From: RGIG8597 sp045133795
GTDB lineage: Bacteria > Spirochaetota > GWE2-31-10
Length of the DNA stretch: 38,871 nucleotides
Assembly: GCA_045133795.1 (NCBI GenBank)
Contig: JBGUUT010000004.1
Coordinates: 1-38,871, forward strand
Direction of reading: 5' to 3'
Positions 1 through 9,000 of the stretch are shown here, piece after piece. Under the pieces are notes generated by a model. That model made no database searches. It was not told where the DNA came from and saw nothing but the letters and a program-made list of their open reading frames with translations. Position 1 is the stretch's first letter. Each line of letters opens with the position of its first letter. Position numbers and translations under genes: made by a program.

Positions 1-9
1 TCACTTTCG

Positions 10-51
10 GTATTTTCTAACGAAAATACTCCATTCATGCGTTTTACGCAT
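10..51 (+). repeat. Two-hairpin structured repeat, copy 1
   Basis: Hairpin one has 8-bp arms (10-17 with 22-29) and a 4-nt loop. A 7-nt linker TCCATTC follows, then hairpin two, ATGCGT-TTT-ACGCAT (37-42 with 46-51). The same layout, with 8-bp stem, 4-nt loop, linker TTCATTC, 6-bp stem and 3-nt loop, occurs on the opposite strand at 20855-20896. Stem bases there have changed in compensating pairs. Function is unknown. Confidence 0.75.
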
Positions 52-155
52 TCATCTACCGTTCGTACATTGGCTATCGTTTTCGACTCAGTTCGTTCTA
101 TGAACTCTCCGTGTCTGCAAGCCGAAGCCTGCGTGTCCAAGGAAGGGAAAGGTCA

Positions 156-208
156 TAGGAGAGGGAAACCTTCGGACATCGCAACTTTGAGATGGTTTCC
201 CTCTCCTA
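156..208. repeat. 15-bp perfect inverted repeat
   Basis: Arms TAGGAGAGGGAAACC (156-170) and GGTTTCCCTCTCCTA (194-208) are perfect complements around a 23-nt loop. No T-run follows on either side, so it does not look like an intrinsic terminator. No transposase gene is nearby, so it is not supported as an insertion-sequence end. Confidence 0.8.
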
Positions 209-220
209 ACTTTTCCAAAC

Positions 221-380
221 TTTGAACCAAAGTTACATTTCCGTGCCGATTTACACGGCGAATATTTCCCAAACCTAAATAGGTTTGAAAAAATTTGAAC
301 CAAAGTTGCACTTCAGTGCGGACTTGTTCCGCAAAATCGATTAAAACCTAAGTAGGTTTTATAAAGTTTTGAACCCAAAA
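221..380. repeat. 73-bp tandem repeat with paired hairpins
   Basis: Two copies, starting at 221 and 294, share TTTGAACCAAAGTT at the start. A third partial start, TTTGAACCCAAA, lies at 368. Each copy carries a GC-rich hairpin (245-248 with 256-259; 317-322 with 328-333) and an AT-rich one (AAACCT/AGGTTT at 271-286; AAAACCT/AGGTTTT at 343-360). One stem pair is C-G in copy 1 and G-C in copy 2. No coding function is apparent. Confidence 0.75.
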
Positions 381-391
381 CAAAAATAAAA

Positions 392-427
392 AAAGCGGAA
401 CAAAGACACTCCGCCAAGTTCCGCTTT
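392..427 (-). terminator. Intrinsic terminator of the lipoprotein gene
   Basis: Inverted arms AAAGCGGAAC (392-401) and GTTCCGCTTT (418-427) lie just past the stop of the minus-strand lipoprotein gene. On the minus strand the hairpin is followed by a T-rich run (about 381-391). Confidence 0.85.
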
Positions 428-449
428 AAACAACAAAAAATAATTTATA

Positions 450-1532
450 TTATTCCATCTTATCAGCTTCTTCATCAGGAGCTTTCAATTTATTTTGAGC
501 ATTTTTCCAGCTAAAAGTTGCTACTTTACCTTTGATATAAGGTACCCACAATTCCGCATCTATAAGTAGCTGAAGAACATCATCAGCTCCTATCATTTTG
601 AAGTTTTCAGCTAAATCTACACCTTCATTACCATTAATATACTGGCTAAGAGCCCAATCTGCATTACGTTTAGCAGTCATTGCAGCATTAAGGATTCCGC
701 CGGTAATTCTGCTGTCATCTTCATTTTTGATTGTTACAGCACTGCCACCGTCACCGGGCCAACCATAAATAGAACCGTCGATTTCTGTTGTTCCGTCTGT
801 TTTTACAGGGCAATCTTTTAAGTACAATATAGATTCAACAGTCGTATCATTTGTAGTATCTTCTACCGTAATTTTTAAAGTTACTGTAACTGTAGCTGCT
901 GGTGCTTTCCATGTAAATGCATAAACTTCATTTGCTTTATCTACAACATCCATCAATATAGAATATTGTGTTTCATTATTTACCGGACTGGTAGCCCCTC
1001 CCCAATATTTACCTAAATAACCGTTGATATAAATACCGGATGGATACGTTCCTGTCTCGTCAGCCTTTTGTGGCTCTATAGAAGTAGGTTTAGCCACGTC
1101 AGTAGCTTCTGTTAATTTTAAAGTACTTTTTTTCAAATCATAAATAAGTGTATATAATTTTTCAGGTTCCAATTCATTTTTATCAACAAAAATTTTTGTA
1201 GACTCATCATTCTGTTGATCCCCGACAAATTTGTTTATAGCTATGTCTTTCATTGCGGCTGGCTCACCGTTTAATCTTGCATAAACTTTATTTACCGGAG
1301 CCGGAGAAGCCTTATCACTTATATACTGGCATTCCCAACCTTCTTCCGTAGTAAATTTTAATCCGCTGGGAAAAGACTCAGCTCTTGCCGTAACCGGTGT
1401 AGTTTTATACTCAGCCATAGGGTCGTCTTCTTTTTCCCCTGTATCATTTGAATCTGTAGTACAAGCAATTAACATTGCAGATACTGCCATAATGACCAAT
1501 ACAATTTTCCATAAGTTTTTAAGTTTTACCAT
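450..1532 (-). CDS. Predicted lipoprotein, unknown function
   Basis: A 360-residue protein with a lipoprotein signal peptide: a basic start, a hydrophobic stretch at about 8-23 and a lipobox ending LIAC at Cys24. It should therefore be lipid-anchored on the periplasmic or outer surface. The region after the anchor is acidic and low in complexity. The body is rich in Thr, Val and charged residues, in keeping with beta structure, and no known catalytic motif was recognised. A segment near 175-235 with alternating hydrophobic residues could be an immunoglobulin-like or carbohydrate-binding fold, but that is a guess. The ATG start is preceded by GAGGAG on the minus strand. It appears to be transcribed alone, with its own terminator. 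Confidence 0.8.
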   Translation of the reverse strand: MVKLKNLWKIVLVIMAVSAMLIACTTDSNDTGEKEDDPMAEYKTTPVTARAESFPSGLKFTTEEGWECQYISDKASPAPVNKVYARLNGEPAAMKDIAINKFVGDQQNDESTKIFVDKNELEPEKLYTLIYDLKKSTLKLTEATDVAKPTSIEPQKADETGTYPSGIYINGYLGKYWGGATSPVNNETQYSILMDVVDKANEVYAFTWKAPAATVTVTLKITVEDTTNDTTVESILYLKDCPVKTDGTTEIDGSIYGWPGDGGSAVTIKNEDDSRITGGILNAAMTAKRNADWALSQYINGNEGVDLAENFKMIGADDVLQLLIDAELWVPYIKGKVATFSWKNAQNKLKAPDEEADKME

Positions 1533-2011
1533 TTTTCATCTCCTCAAAAAATTATTTTATGTTTTTCCGGAAGCTGGCAGACAATTTAAATCAAATAAAC
1601 ACTGTCTCTATAGTTATATTTCGACAACATCTACGATTAACATCATACCAATCTATTTTAATTTTTACTAATTTTAAGAAAAATCTTCCATATTTTTCTG
1701 TAAAACAGATTTCACCGTAATAATTTTGTAAAACACCTCTTATCCTTTTACCTCCGACAGAGACATAAAGCAATCTATATTTAATATTCTCTATCCCCCA
1801 CACATAAAATCTATTATTCTGCATACTCTGAGTAAGTTATTTTCAATATTTTTGCCTGTACATAAATTCAAAAAATACACCATACATTGAAAAAACTCAC
1901 CTGTTTCACAATTTTTTTCCCTTAAAAGCTCTGTTTTTTTGCAATTAAAAATCAATATGTAAACACTTGCAAATGAATAGTAAGTTTAGTGTTCACATTT
2001 TAAAACACTTC
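1533..2011. other. Gene-free intergenic DNA
   Basis: The stretch between the divergent lipoprotein and phosphoglucomutase genes holds no credible gene. A possible 77-residue minus-strand frame at 1591-1824 has no ribosome binding site and no recognisable motif. The DNA is very AT-rich with poly-T tracts near its right end. Only the phosphoglucomutase promoter, just to the right, could be identified. Confidence 0.6.
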
Positions 2012-2040
2012 TTGACACTTAGTTTGTTTTTTTTTAAAGT
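2012..2040 (+). promoter_or_regulatory. Sigma-70-type promoter of phosphoglucomutase
   Basis: A perfect -35 box TTGACA (2012-2017) is followed after 17 bp by TAAAGT (2035-2040), a 4/6 match to the -10 consensus. It lies about 30 bp before the ribosome binding site. Confidence 0.6.
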
Positions 2041-2076
2041 CACCTTAAAATTCTACTTTTTACAGGAGTTATGCCC

Positions 2077-3819
2077 ATGGCATTAAGCAATGATATACAA
2101 AAAAAGATTGAAGAATGGACAAAAGAACCTTACGGTGCAGACTGTATTCGTGAGATTCAAGATTTAGTAAATTCCGGCAATGAAGCAGAATTGAACGAAC
2201 GTTTCGGTGCTGATTTGGAATTTGGTACCGGCGGACTACGTGGAATTATACGTTTTGGTACAAACGGTATGAATCGTTACAATGTATCAAAAGCTACACA
2301 AGGACTTGCTAATTATATAAAAATGCAAAATATCGAAAATCCAAAAGCTGTTGTTGCCTGCGATTCTCGTAACTTTTCAAAAGAATTCGCTCAAGAAACA
2401 GCGACTATTTTCGCATCAAACGGAATCAAGACTTACCTTTTCTCAAGTCTTCGCCCTACTCCGGAATTGAGTTTTGCAATTCGTTATCTTGGTTGTGCTA
2501 CAGGTGTTGTAGTTACTGCCAGCCACAATCCTAAAGAATACAACGGTTACAAAGCTTACTGGTCTGACGGTGCTCAGATGGTTAGCCCACATGATAAAAA
2601 CGTAATCGCAGAAGTAAACAAAATCAAAAGTCTTAACGATGTAAAATCTGAGAACTTTTATGATTTAGTTGCTGACGGCAGAATCGAAATCATCGACAAA
2701 GATGTTGATAATGCATTCTTGGATGAAATCTTCAAACAAAGCATTAACAATGTAGCCGGAAGCAATGTAAAAATCGTTTACACTCCGCTTCACGGAACAG
2801 GTGCTACTTTAGCTCCTCAAGTATTCGACAGATTAGGTTTGAAAAATGTTCTATATGTAAAAGAACAAATGATTGCAGACGGAAACTTCCCTACTGTAAT
2901 CAAACCAAACCCTGAAGAACAAGAAGCTCTTACTCGCGGTATCAATCTTGCAAAAAAAGAAAATGCGGATATCGTAATCGCAACTGACCCGGATGCAGAC
3001 AGAATGGGAATTGCCGTAAGAGAGAAAAACGGAGAATTTACTATCGTTTCCGGAAACCACATCGGTGCTATTATCGAATACTATGTTTTATCAGCAATGA
3101 AAAACAGCGGAAAATTACCAGCAAACGGTGCTGTAGTAAAAACTATCGTTACTACAAACTTACAAGATAAAATCGCTGAATCTTTCGGTTTAAAAGTATT
3201 CAACGTATTAACAGGTTTCAAATTCATCGGTCAAAAAATCAGAGAATTCGAAGCTGATAAAAACTACACTTATGTTTGCGGCGGAGAAGAAAGCTACGGT
3301 TTCTTAGTCGGAACTCACGCAAGAGATAAAGACGCTATGGTTGCTACTATGTTAATTGCAGAATGTTGTGCAGTTTTACAAAAAGAAGGTCGCAACATGA
3401 GCGATTACTTAAACGAAATTCTTGAAAAATACGGTTACTATTCTGACAGTTCAAAATCTATTGAAATTCAAGGTTTAAAAGGTAAAGAAGTAATCGGAAA
3501 GATTATGGCTCACTACAGAGCAAATCCAAAAACTGAATTTGCCGGAGTAAAAGTTGTACAAGCTTTAGATTTCTTACCGGGCGATACAATTGCAGATGCT
3601 GAAGGCAGTCCATATAAATTACCTTCATCTAACGTAATTCAATATCACTTGGAAGACGGAACTAAGATTTCATTAAGACCGTCAGGAACTGAACCTAAAA
3701 TCAAGTTCTACTTCTCCGGTTCTGCAGCTTCAAAAGAAGAAGTAAATGCAAAACTTGCAAACTATCAAAAAGATTTGGTAGCAGAAGTTGAAAAACTAAA
3801 AGCTGAATTCGGTGCGTAA
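2077..3819 (+). CDS. pgm: Phosphoglucomutase / phosphomannomutase (alpha-D-phosphohexomutase)
   Basis: This enzyme interconverts hexose 1- and 6-phosphates in the cytosol, linking glycolysis to glycogen, starch and surface-sugar metabolism. All four family signatures are present (numbering from the upstream ATG at 2071): phosphoserine loop TASHNP with Ser151, metal loop DPDADR at 306-311, sugar loop GGEESYGF at about 404-411, and phosphate-binding RPSGTEP at 536-542. At about 580 residues it matches the long PgcA/Pgm2-like bacterial type. The frame can begin at ATG 2071 or 2077. The ribosome binding site AGGAG at 2064-2068 sits only 2 nt from the first but 8 nt from the second, so 2077 is preferred. 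It is monocistronic, with its own promoter and terminator. Exact substrate preference (glucose or mannose) cannot be read from sequence alone. Confidence 0.93.
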   Translation: MALSNDIQKKIEEWTKEPYGADCIREIQDLVNSGNEAELNERFGADLEFGTGGLRGIIRFGTNGMNRYNVSKATQGLANYIKMQNIENPKAVVACDSRNFSKEFAQETATIFASNGIKTYLFSSLRPTPELSFAIRYLGCATGVVVTASHNPKEYNGYKAYWSDGAQMVSPHDKNVIAEVNKIKSLNDVKSENFYDLVADGRIEIIDKDVDNAFLDEIFKQSINNVAGSNVKIVYTPLHGTGATLAPQVFDRLGLKNVLYVKEQMIADGNFPTVIKPNPEEQEALTRGINLAKKENADIVIATDPDADRMGIAVREKNGEFTIVSGNHIGAIIEYYVLSAMKNSGKLPANGAVVKTIVTTNLQDKIAESFGLKVFNVLTGFKFIGQKIREFEADKNYTYVCGGEESYGFLVGTHARDKDAMVATMLIAECCAVLQKEGRNMSDYLNEILEKYGYYSDSSKSIEIQGLKGKEVIGKIMAHYRANPKTEFAGVKVVQALDFLPGDTIADAEGSPYKLPSSNVIQYHLEDGTKISLRPSGTEPKIKFYFSGSAASKEEVNAKLANYQKDLVAEVEKLKAEFGA

Positions 3820-3830
3820 CCAATTTTATA

Positions 3831-3853
3831 AGCAGCTCATTTTTTGAGCTGCT
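3831..3853 (+). terminator. Intrinsic terminator of phosphoglucomutase
   Basis: Arms AGCAGCTCA (3831-3839) and TGAGCTGCT (3845-3853) flank a 5-T loop and are followed by a T-run. Confidence 0.9.
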
Positions 3854-3874
3854 TTTTTATTTGCGGCAGTCCAT

Positions 3875-3886
3875 TTGTCCGGACAA
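3875..3886. other. 12-bp perfect palindrome between two terminators
   Basis: TTGTCCGGACAA is self-complementary and lies between the terminators of the convergent phosphoglucomutase and acyl-CoA synthetase genes. It has no loop, so it is more like a dimeric protein site than an RNA hairpin. No function can be assigned. Confidence 0.5.
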
Positions 3887-3894
3887 TAAAAAAA

Positions 3895-3936
3895 GCACTT
3901 TTGAAATTGAACTTTATTAAACAATTCCAAAAGTGC
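3895..3936 (-). terminator. Intrinsic terminator of the acyl-CoA synthetase gene
   Basis: Arms GCACTTTTG (3895-3903) and CAAAAGTGC (3928-3936) form a 9-bp stem. On the minus strand it is followed by seven Ts. Confidence 0.85.
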
Positions 3937-3963
3937 CATTCTAAATTAAAACGAATGTAAGTA

Positions 3964-5901
3964 TTAACCTTTCATAAACGCTTCTTCAATTTTATCAGCA
4001 TATTTATCTGCTATATGATTACGTTTCATTTTTAGTGAATTAGTCAATTCGTCACCTACTTCAAACGGTTTTGAGATGACAACAACATATTTTATCGCCT
4101 CACAAGCTTTGAAACCATTTTTCATATTTACTTTAGATCTGATTTCAGAAAGCAATTCGTTATTTACTTCTTCTGATTCACACAAAGCCTCATAATCATT
4201 AGTTTTCAATCCGACATTCTCAGCCCATTCTTTCAATGCTGCTTCATTAGGAATTACAAGAGCAGCAAGATATTTTCTATCCTGTCCGACTAACATAACG
4301 CTTTGAATTAATTCTGATTCAAGAATCTTATCTTCAATCGGTACCGGCTCAATATTTTCACCGCCTGTAAGTACAATCGTTTCTTTTGCACGTCCCACAA
4401 TCTGAAGATTACCGTTAAGCGTAAAACGTCCCAAATCTCCGGTATCAAGCCAACCGTTTTTGATAACCTTAGCAGTTACTTCCGGCATTTTATAATAACC
4501 TTGCATTACAATTTTACTGCGAACATAAATACGTCCCTTTTCATGCTGATTTTCTAACGGCTCAAAATTATCATTACCAATCATTATTTCTACACCCGGA
4601 ATCGGACGACCTACAGTACGCGGAACAAGAGCTCCGAGAGTTCTTACACAAATTACCGGAGAAGTTTCTGTCATACCGTAACCTTCAAGAACGTTAATAT
4701 GTGCAGCATTAAAAAAGTCATCCATATAATCAGGAAGCTTTCCACCTCCGGAAATAGGAACATGTAATTTTCCACCGAGAATCTTTCTGATTTTAGAGAA
4801 AATCAAAAGGTCTCCGATAACATCCGGAATAAACAAGAACAAAATCTTAAACAAACTCGCTATTTTGATACCCAACATTTTTAAGAACGGTTGTTTTTCA
4901 AAATATGCAATTTCATTACTTAGGTGCTTCTTGCTGTTATAGTAAATAATTCCGATTTTCTGGAAGAAGCAAAACATTTTATACAATGCCGGTTTTGCTT
5001 TCATTTTGGTAACAACGCCGGTATAAAGAGACTCCCAGATTCTCGGAACAGAAACCATATATGTCGGCTGAATTTCCGTAAGCATAGGAAGTAAATATTT
5101 TGATACCGGTTTTGAATATGCCATAGAGCTACCGATTACGATAATTGCATATTCAATCGTACGTTCATATACATGCCAAACAGGTAAAACTGAAATCCAT
5201 CTGTCTTTTTCTGTAGGGAAAATCATTGTCAACATGCTATAAATATCAGTCAACATATTTCCGTGTGAAAGCATTACGCCTTTAGGAACACCTGTTGTAC
5301 CGGAAGTGTATATAATAGTAGCCAAAGTTTCTTCATTAATTTGTTTTCTTACACTTTCCAATTTATCTTTCAACGAATCATATTTTTCACGTCCGTCTTC
5401 AATCAATCTGTCAAATGTATAAATAGCAAGATTTTGAGGAATTGCAGCTATAATTTCTTCCGGCAAACCTGTAAGTAAAACCACCGCTTCCAATGAAGAA
5501 TCTTGTTCTAAACTAGAAATAATTCTGCTTGCCTGCGTAGGATTTTCTGCAAAACAAATTTTCGAATCACTGTGCTTAATTATATAAGCAACTTCTGAAG
5601 TTGTAGAATCCGAACCTCTGGGAACGTCTGCAGCCCCCAATGATAATATTGCTAAATCCGTAACAATCCATTTCCACATATTATCAGAAATAATCGCTAC
5701 TTTATCTCCGTTGCGAACTCCCAACTGATAGAGACTTGTAGACAAATATTGAACAAGTGAACGAATCTCCGGATACGTTCTGTTTACCAAAACGTCTTTT
5801 TCTTTGTACTGCAAATACGGTTTATTAGGATAAGTATCCGCAGAATAATAAAATGCGTCTATCAAACTAGAACATTGAGGATAAGGTCTTTTACGTGACA
5901 T
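3964..5901 (-). CDS. fadD: Long-chain fatty acid--CoA ligase (AMP-forming)
   Basis: An ANL-superfamily enzyme of 645 residues that activates a fatty acid with ATP to an acyl-adenylate and then transfers it to CoA. The AMP-binding P-loop core YTSGTTGVPKG is at about 198-208, the adenylate motif YGMTETSP at 408-415, and the TGD/GRAKE hinge region at 487-507. The length matches eukaryote-like long-chain acyl-CoA synthetases common in spirochaetes, which have an extra segment before the YGMTE motif. A hydrophobic patch at about 345-368 may help it sit on the membrane. The ATG is preceded by AGGAGT. It is monocistronic, with a candidate promoter and a terminator. It probably activates host- or diet-derived fatty acids for lipid synthesis; that role is inferred. 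Confidence 0.9.
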   Translation of the reverse strand: MSRKRPYPQCSSLIDAFYYSADTYPNKPYLQYKEKDVLVNRTYPEIRSLVQYLSTSLYQLGVRNGDKVAIISDNMWKWIVTDLAILSLGAADVPRGSDSTTSEVAYIIKHSDSKICFAENPTQASRIISSLEQDSSLEAVVLLTGLPEEIIAAIPQNLAIYTFDRLIEDGREKYDSLKDKLESVRKQINEETLATIIYTSGTTGVPKGVMLSHGNMLTDIYSMLTMIFPTEKDRWISVLPVWHVYERTIEYAIIVIGSSMAYSKPVSKYLLPMLTEIQPTYMVSVPRIWESLYTGVVTKMKAKPALYKMFCFFQKIGIIYYNSKKHLSNEIAYFEKQPFLKMLGIKIASLFKILFLFIPDVIGDLLIFSKIRKILGGKLHVPISGGGKLPDYMDDFFNAAHINVLEGYGMTETSPVICVRTLGALVPRTVGRPIPGVEIMIGNDNFEPLENQHEKGRIYVRSKIVMQGYYKMPEVTAKVIKNGWLDTGDLGRFTLNGNLQIVGRAKETIVLTGGENIEPVPIEDKILESELIQSVMLVGQDRKYLAALVIPNEAALKEWAENVGLKTNDYEALCESEEVNNELLSEIRSKVNMKNGFKACEAIKYVVVISKPFEVGDELTNSLKMKRNHIADKYADKIEEAFMKG

Positions 5902-5966
5902 GAAAAGATAACTCCTGTAATTTTATTTTGATTTTTTGTTATGTTATTCGATTATATCGACTTTAT

Positions 5967-5994
5967 AGTATATCATAGAATCAAAAAAGCTCAA
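5967..5994 (-). promoter_or_regulatory. Candidate promoter of the acyl-CoA synthetase gene
   Basis: Read on the minus strand, TTGAGC (5994-5989) is followed after 16 bp by TATACT (5972-5967), about 66 bp before the start codon. Confidence 0.45.
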
Positions 5995-6026
5995 ATGAAA
6001 CTTTTCAGACTACTTGTAAATGTAAA

Positions 6027-6066
6027 AAAAGCAGAAGTTTTCTTTTTATCAAAAACATCTGCTTTT
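6027..6066 (-). terminator. Intrinsic terminator of the amylase gene
   Basis: Arms AAAAGCAGA (6027-6035) and TCTGCTTTT (6058-6066) form a 9-bp stem. On the minus strand it lies 16 nt after the amylase stop and is followed by Ts. Confidence 0.85.
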
Positions 6067-6081
6067 GTTTTGTGTTTATTA

Positions 6082-9000
6082 TTATTCTATAACTTCCACC
6101 AACACCGGATTACTTGCTGTGTTGAATGTTGCTTTTCCGCCGCTTACAGTAGCAGTTTCACCTGTGTAAGCATTACGAACTTGCATACCATCATCAAAAG
6201 CTCCGCTTACTGTTACACTGTTACTGCTACCAACATAAATTACTACTGTATCTTCACCGGCTTGACCATTGTAATAACGTTTATAAGTATTGGAAGCAAT
6301 TTCTGTTTGCTTACCGCCGCCGACTGCCGGATGACCTTGACGAAATTTACCGACTTTCTTCCAGTGTTTATTTACATCGCCGTCAACCGCATTCCAGTTA
6401 AAGTCACTTCTAGTTCCTTGAGTACTGTCAGAGCCTCCGTCACCGTAAGGACGTGCTGTTTCATCACCGTAGAAAATCTGAACCTGTCCAGGCAACAATA
6501 CAAATTTAGTTCCCAAATCTTTCATGTCGCCCGCTCTGTACAAACTTGTATCGTGACTGGAAACATAAGCTAACGCATTTTGACCGTCATCAGGTGAACC
6601 ATTTAACTTATTCGCACGGTCTGCCCACTCATCTATCCCCGGAGTTCTTCCCGAACCGGCATTAAACGTAAAGTCAATCATAGAATCAAAACCGGAATTG
6701 TAATAAGAACCGTCACCGATATACCAAGTATAACACTCTCCTGTCATCCAGAAATCCTCATCCCAGTCTTTAGCAGCTCCGGTAGCTCTGCTCGATTTTC
6801 TCCAAGTTTGCAAAGCAGTCTTACATATTTCTTTCAATTCTTTCCATCTGTATTTATCAACATGTTTAGCTGTATCACAACGGAATCCATCAATACCAAA
6901 TTCTTCTACCCATGCAGCAAGCCATTTTTCTATATAAACAGCCGGAGCCAAACCTAAATCCTTACGCAAATCTTTAGCTGCAGGAATAATCCAATCTTCA
7001 AATCCGGAAGTTTCTTTACTCCATTTTGTTTTTAAAATAGCAGGTGCAGGCTCAGAACTTGTAGAATCTGTTTTAAAGTCCGGCAAGAACGTCAAACATC
7101 CTTGTAAATCTCCGCTGCCGATAGTATATCCGCTAAAATCTCCGCGAATCCAATTTGCACCCCAGAATTTATCCCAGCCACTTCCTTGCTTATTAATAGG
7201 TTTGTCGTGGAACGTTTCACCTCCGCTTGGTAACCAACTGTAAGAACCTCCGGAAAGAGCACCATACCCGTATTCTTCCATGTCTTTAAGATTTTCATAA
7301 CCTGTATGATTCATTACTATATCCATTACGACACGAATACCTTTTTCATGAGCTGCATTAACAAAAGTTCTGAATTCTTCTACAGTACCCATGTTTTTAT
7401 CCATTCCGGTATAATCAAGTACATAGTAACCGTGATAAGCATAATGTGCAAAATCTCCGGAACCACCACCTACCCATCCGTGAATCTGTTCATAAGGAGC
7501 AGTAATCCAAATAGCGTTTACACCCAAGTCATCAAGATAATCAAGTTTTTGAGTAAGTCCTACTATATCTCCGCCGTGGAAAGTACCGATATTTTTTCCT
7601 TTGCAGTCAGTTTTTACACGACCGTAAGATGTATCGTTTGATGAATTTCCGTTATAAAAACGGTCTGTCATTACAAAGTAGATTAACGCATTATCCCAAG
7701 TAAACTTATCTATTTTTACTGTATCATCTACAATCACTGTCGCACTTTCAGAACTTGAACCGATACTGTTTGAAGCTGTAACTGAAATATTGACAGTAGC
7801 TCCGTTTGATACTCCTAAATCCGCCACTTTGACAGATGCAGAACCACTTTCAAAATCTGACAATGAAAAAGATTTGCTTCCTACTGTCGCATTAGCTGAT
7901 ATCAACGGACTGTTACCGTCTTTGATGGATATAGAAATAGTTCCGGTAGTTTTTACTTTATAGCCATCTTTCGGATTAATTGTAATAACCGGTTCAGAAT
8001 AAGTAACCGTAGTCGGGTCTGTATCATAAAAGTTTGTTCCGTCATACCAGAAAGTTCCTGTTTTATCTGTAGTAACGGTTCCGCCTTGATTTAAAATAAA
8101 ACTGATAGCTTTTCCGCTGGCATAAGATGAAATATCATACATAAACCAACCGGTAGAATCATTCATCAATCCAGCTTCAACTGTTTTCATTGAATCTTGA
8201 TTATTCCATTCAAATCCCATTTTTTCACTTATTTTTTCTCCGTCAGGTTCCCATACCCAGAATTTCGGTGCAGAATCGGCTTTTACAAAAACGATTGTCT
8301 TTCCGGCAATCGGGTCAGTAACCTTAACTGTTGCCGTATATATGTCACTGGCACCGGTTCCGCCTTGAACGGCAAAAGCTTTGATTGTATAAGTTCCGGC
8401 TTTTGAAATAGTAAACGGACTCACTGTATTACTGCTTGTAGTAGGCTCAGAACCATCTGTAGTATAATGAACAATATCAAGCATGTTGCCACGTTCAAAA
8501 CTAAAAGAAGTTTTTATTGTCGCATCACAAGTTCCGTTATTTTCCACTATCGTAGTATCGACCATAAGTTTCGGCATTGCACATTTACTGCCACTAACTG
8601 TAACACCAACAGAATCTGACTTTGCATTGTGAGATGTAGCCGTAATTGTAACTGTTCCGGCTGCTACACCTTTTACGTTACCATTTTGGTCTACCGTCGC
8701 AACACTTTCATTGCTTGATGACCAAATAACACTTTTATTTGTTGCGTCTGCCGGTAAAACAGTAACAGTCAACGGAGCTGATAATGTCGCCCCTGCTTCC
8801 ACAGTATAATTTCCTTTTGCGATAGAAACAGATTCTACCGGAATAATTGAATCAGAAACTGTCACCAAACAAGTTGCCGTAATACTTTTACCGTCTTTAC
8901 CGGTTACAGTCGCAATAATATTTGCACTTCCTTTAGACACACCTGTAATAACTCCGCCGGCTACTGTCGCCACACTTTCATTTGAAGACGTCCAAGTAAT

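Larger units (their letters stand above)
1..390. repeat. Non-coding block of hairpins and repeats
   Basis: This 390-bp stretch has no credible gene; the two short overlapping reading frames in it have no ribosome binding site and run through inverted repeats. It holds, in order, a two-hairpin element at 10-51, a smaller hairpin with AGTTC/GAACT arms near 90-106, a 15-bp perfect inverted repeat (156-170 with 194-208), and a 73-bp tandem repeat starting at 221. Base pairing is kept in several places where the sequence differs between copies, which argues that folded RNA or single-stranded DNA matters here. It ends just before the terminator of the lipoprotein gene on the minus strand. The left edge is cut by the window, so the block may continue. 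Confidence 0.7.

Noticed and set aside
37..303. Short overlapping frames on both strands
   Set aside because: No ribosome binding site, no protein-like composition, and they cross the perfect inverted repeat on both strands.
1..390. CRISPR array or integron attC cassettes
   Set aside because: The units have no constant repeat with unique spacers, there are no cas genes, and I saw no RYYYAAC/GTTRRRY core pairs or integrase.
1591..1824. 77-residue minus-strand frame
   Set aside because: No ribosome binding site and no motif; the region is AT-rich intergenic DNA.
5941..6573. 210-residue plus-strand frame
   Set aside because: It runs antisense through the conserved 3' end of the amylase gene and across its terminator.
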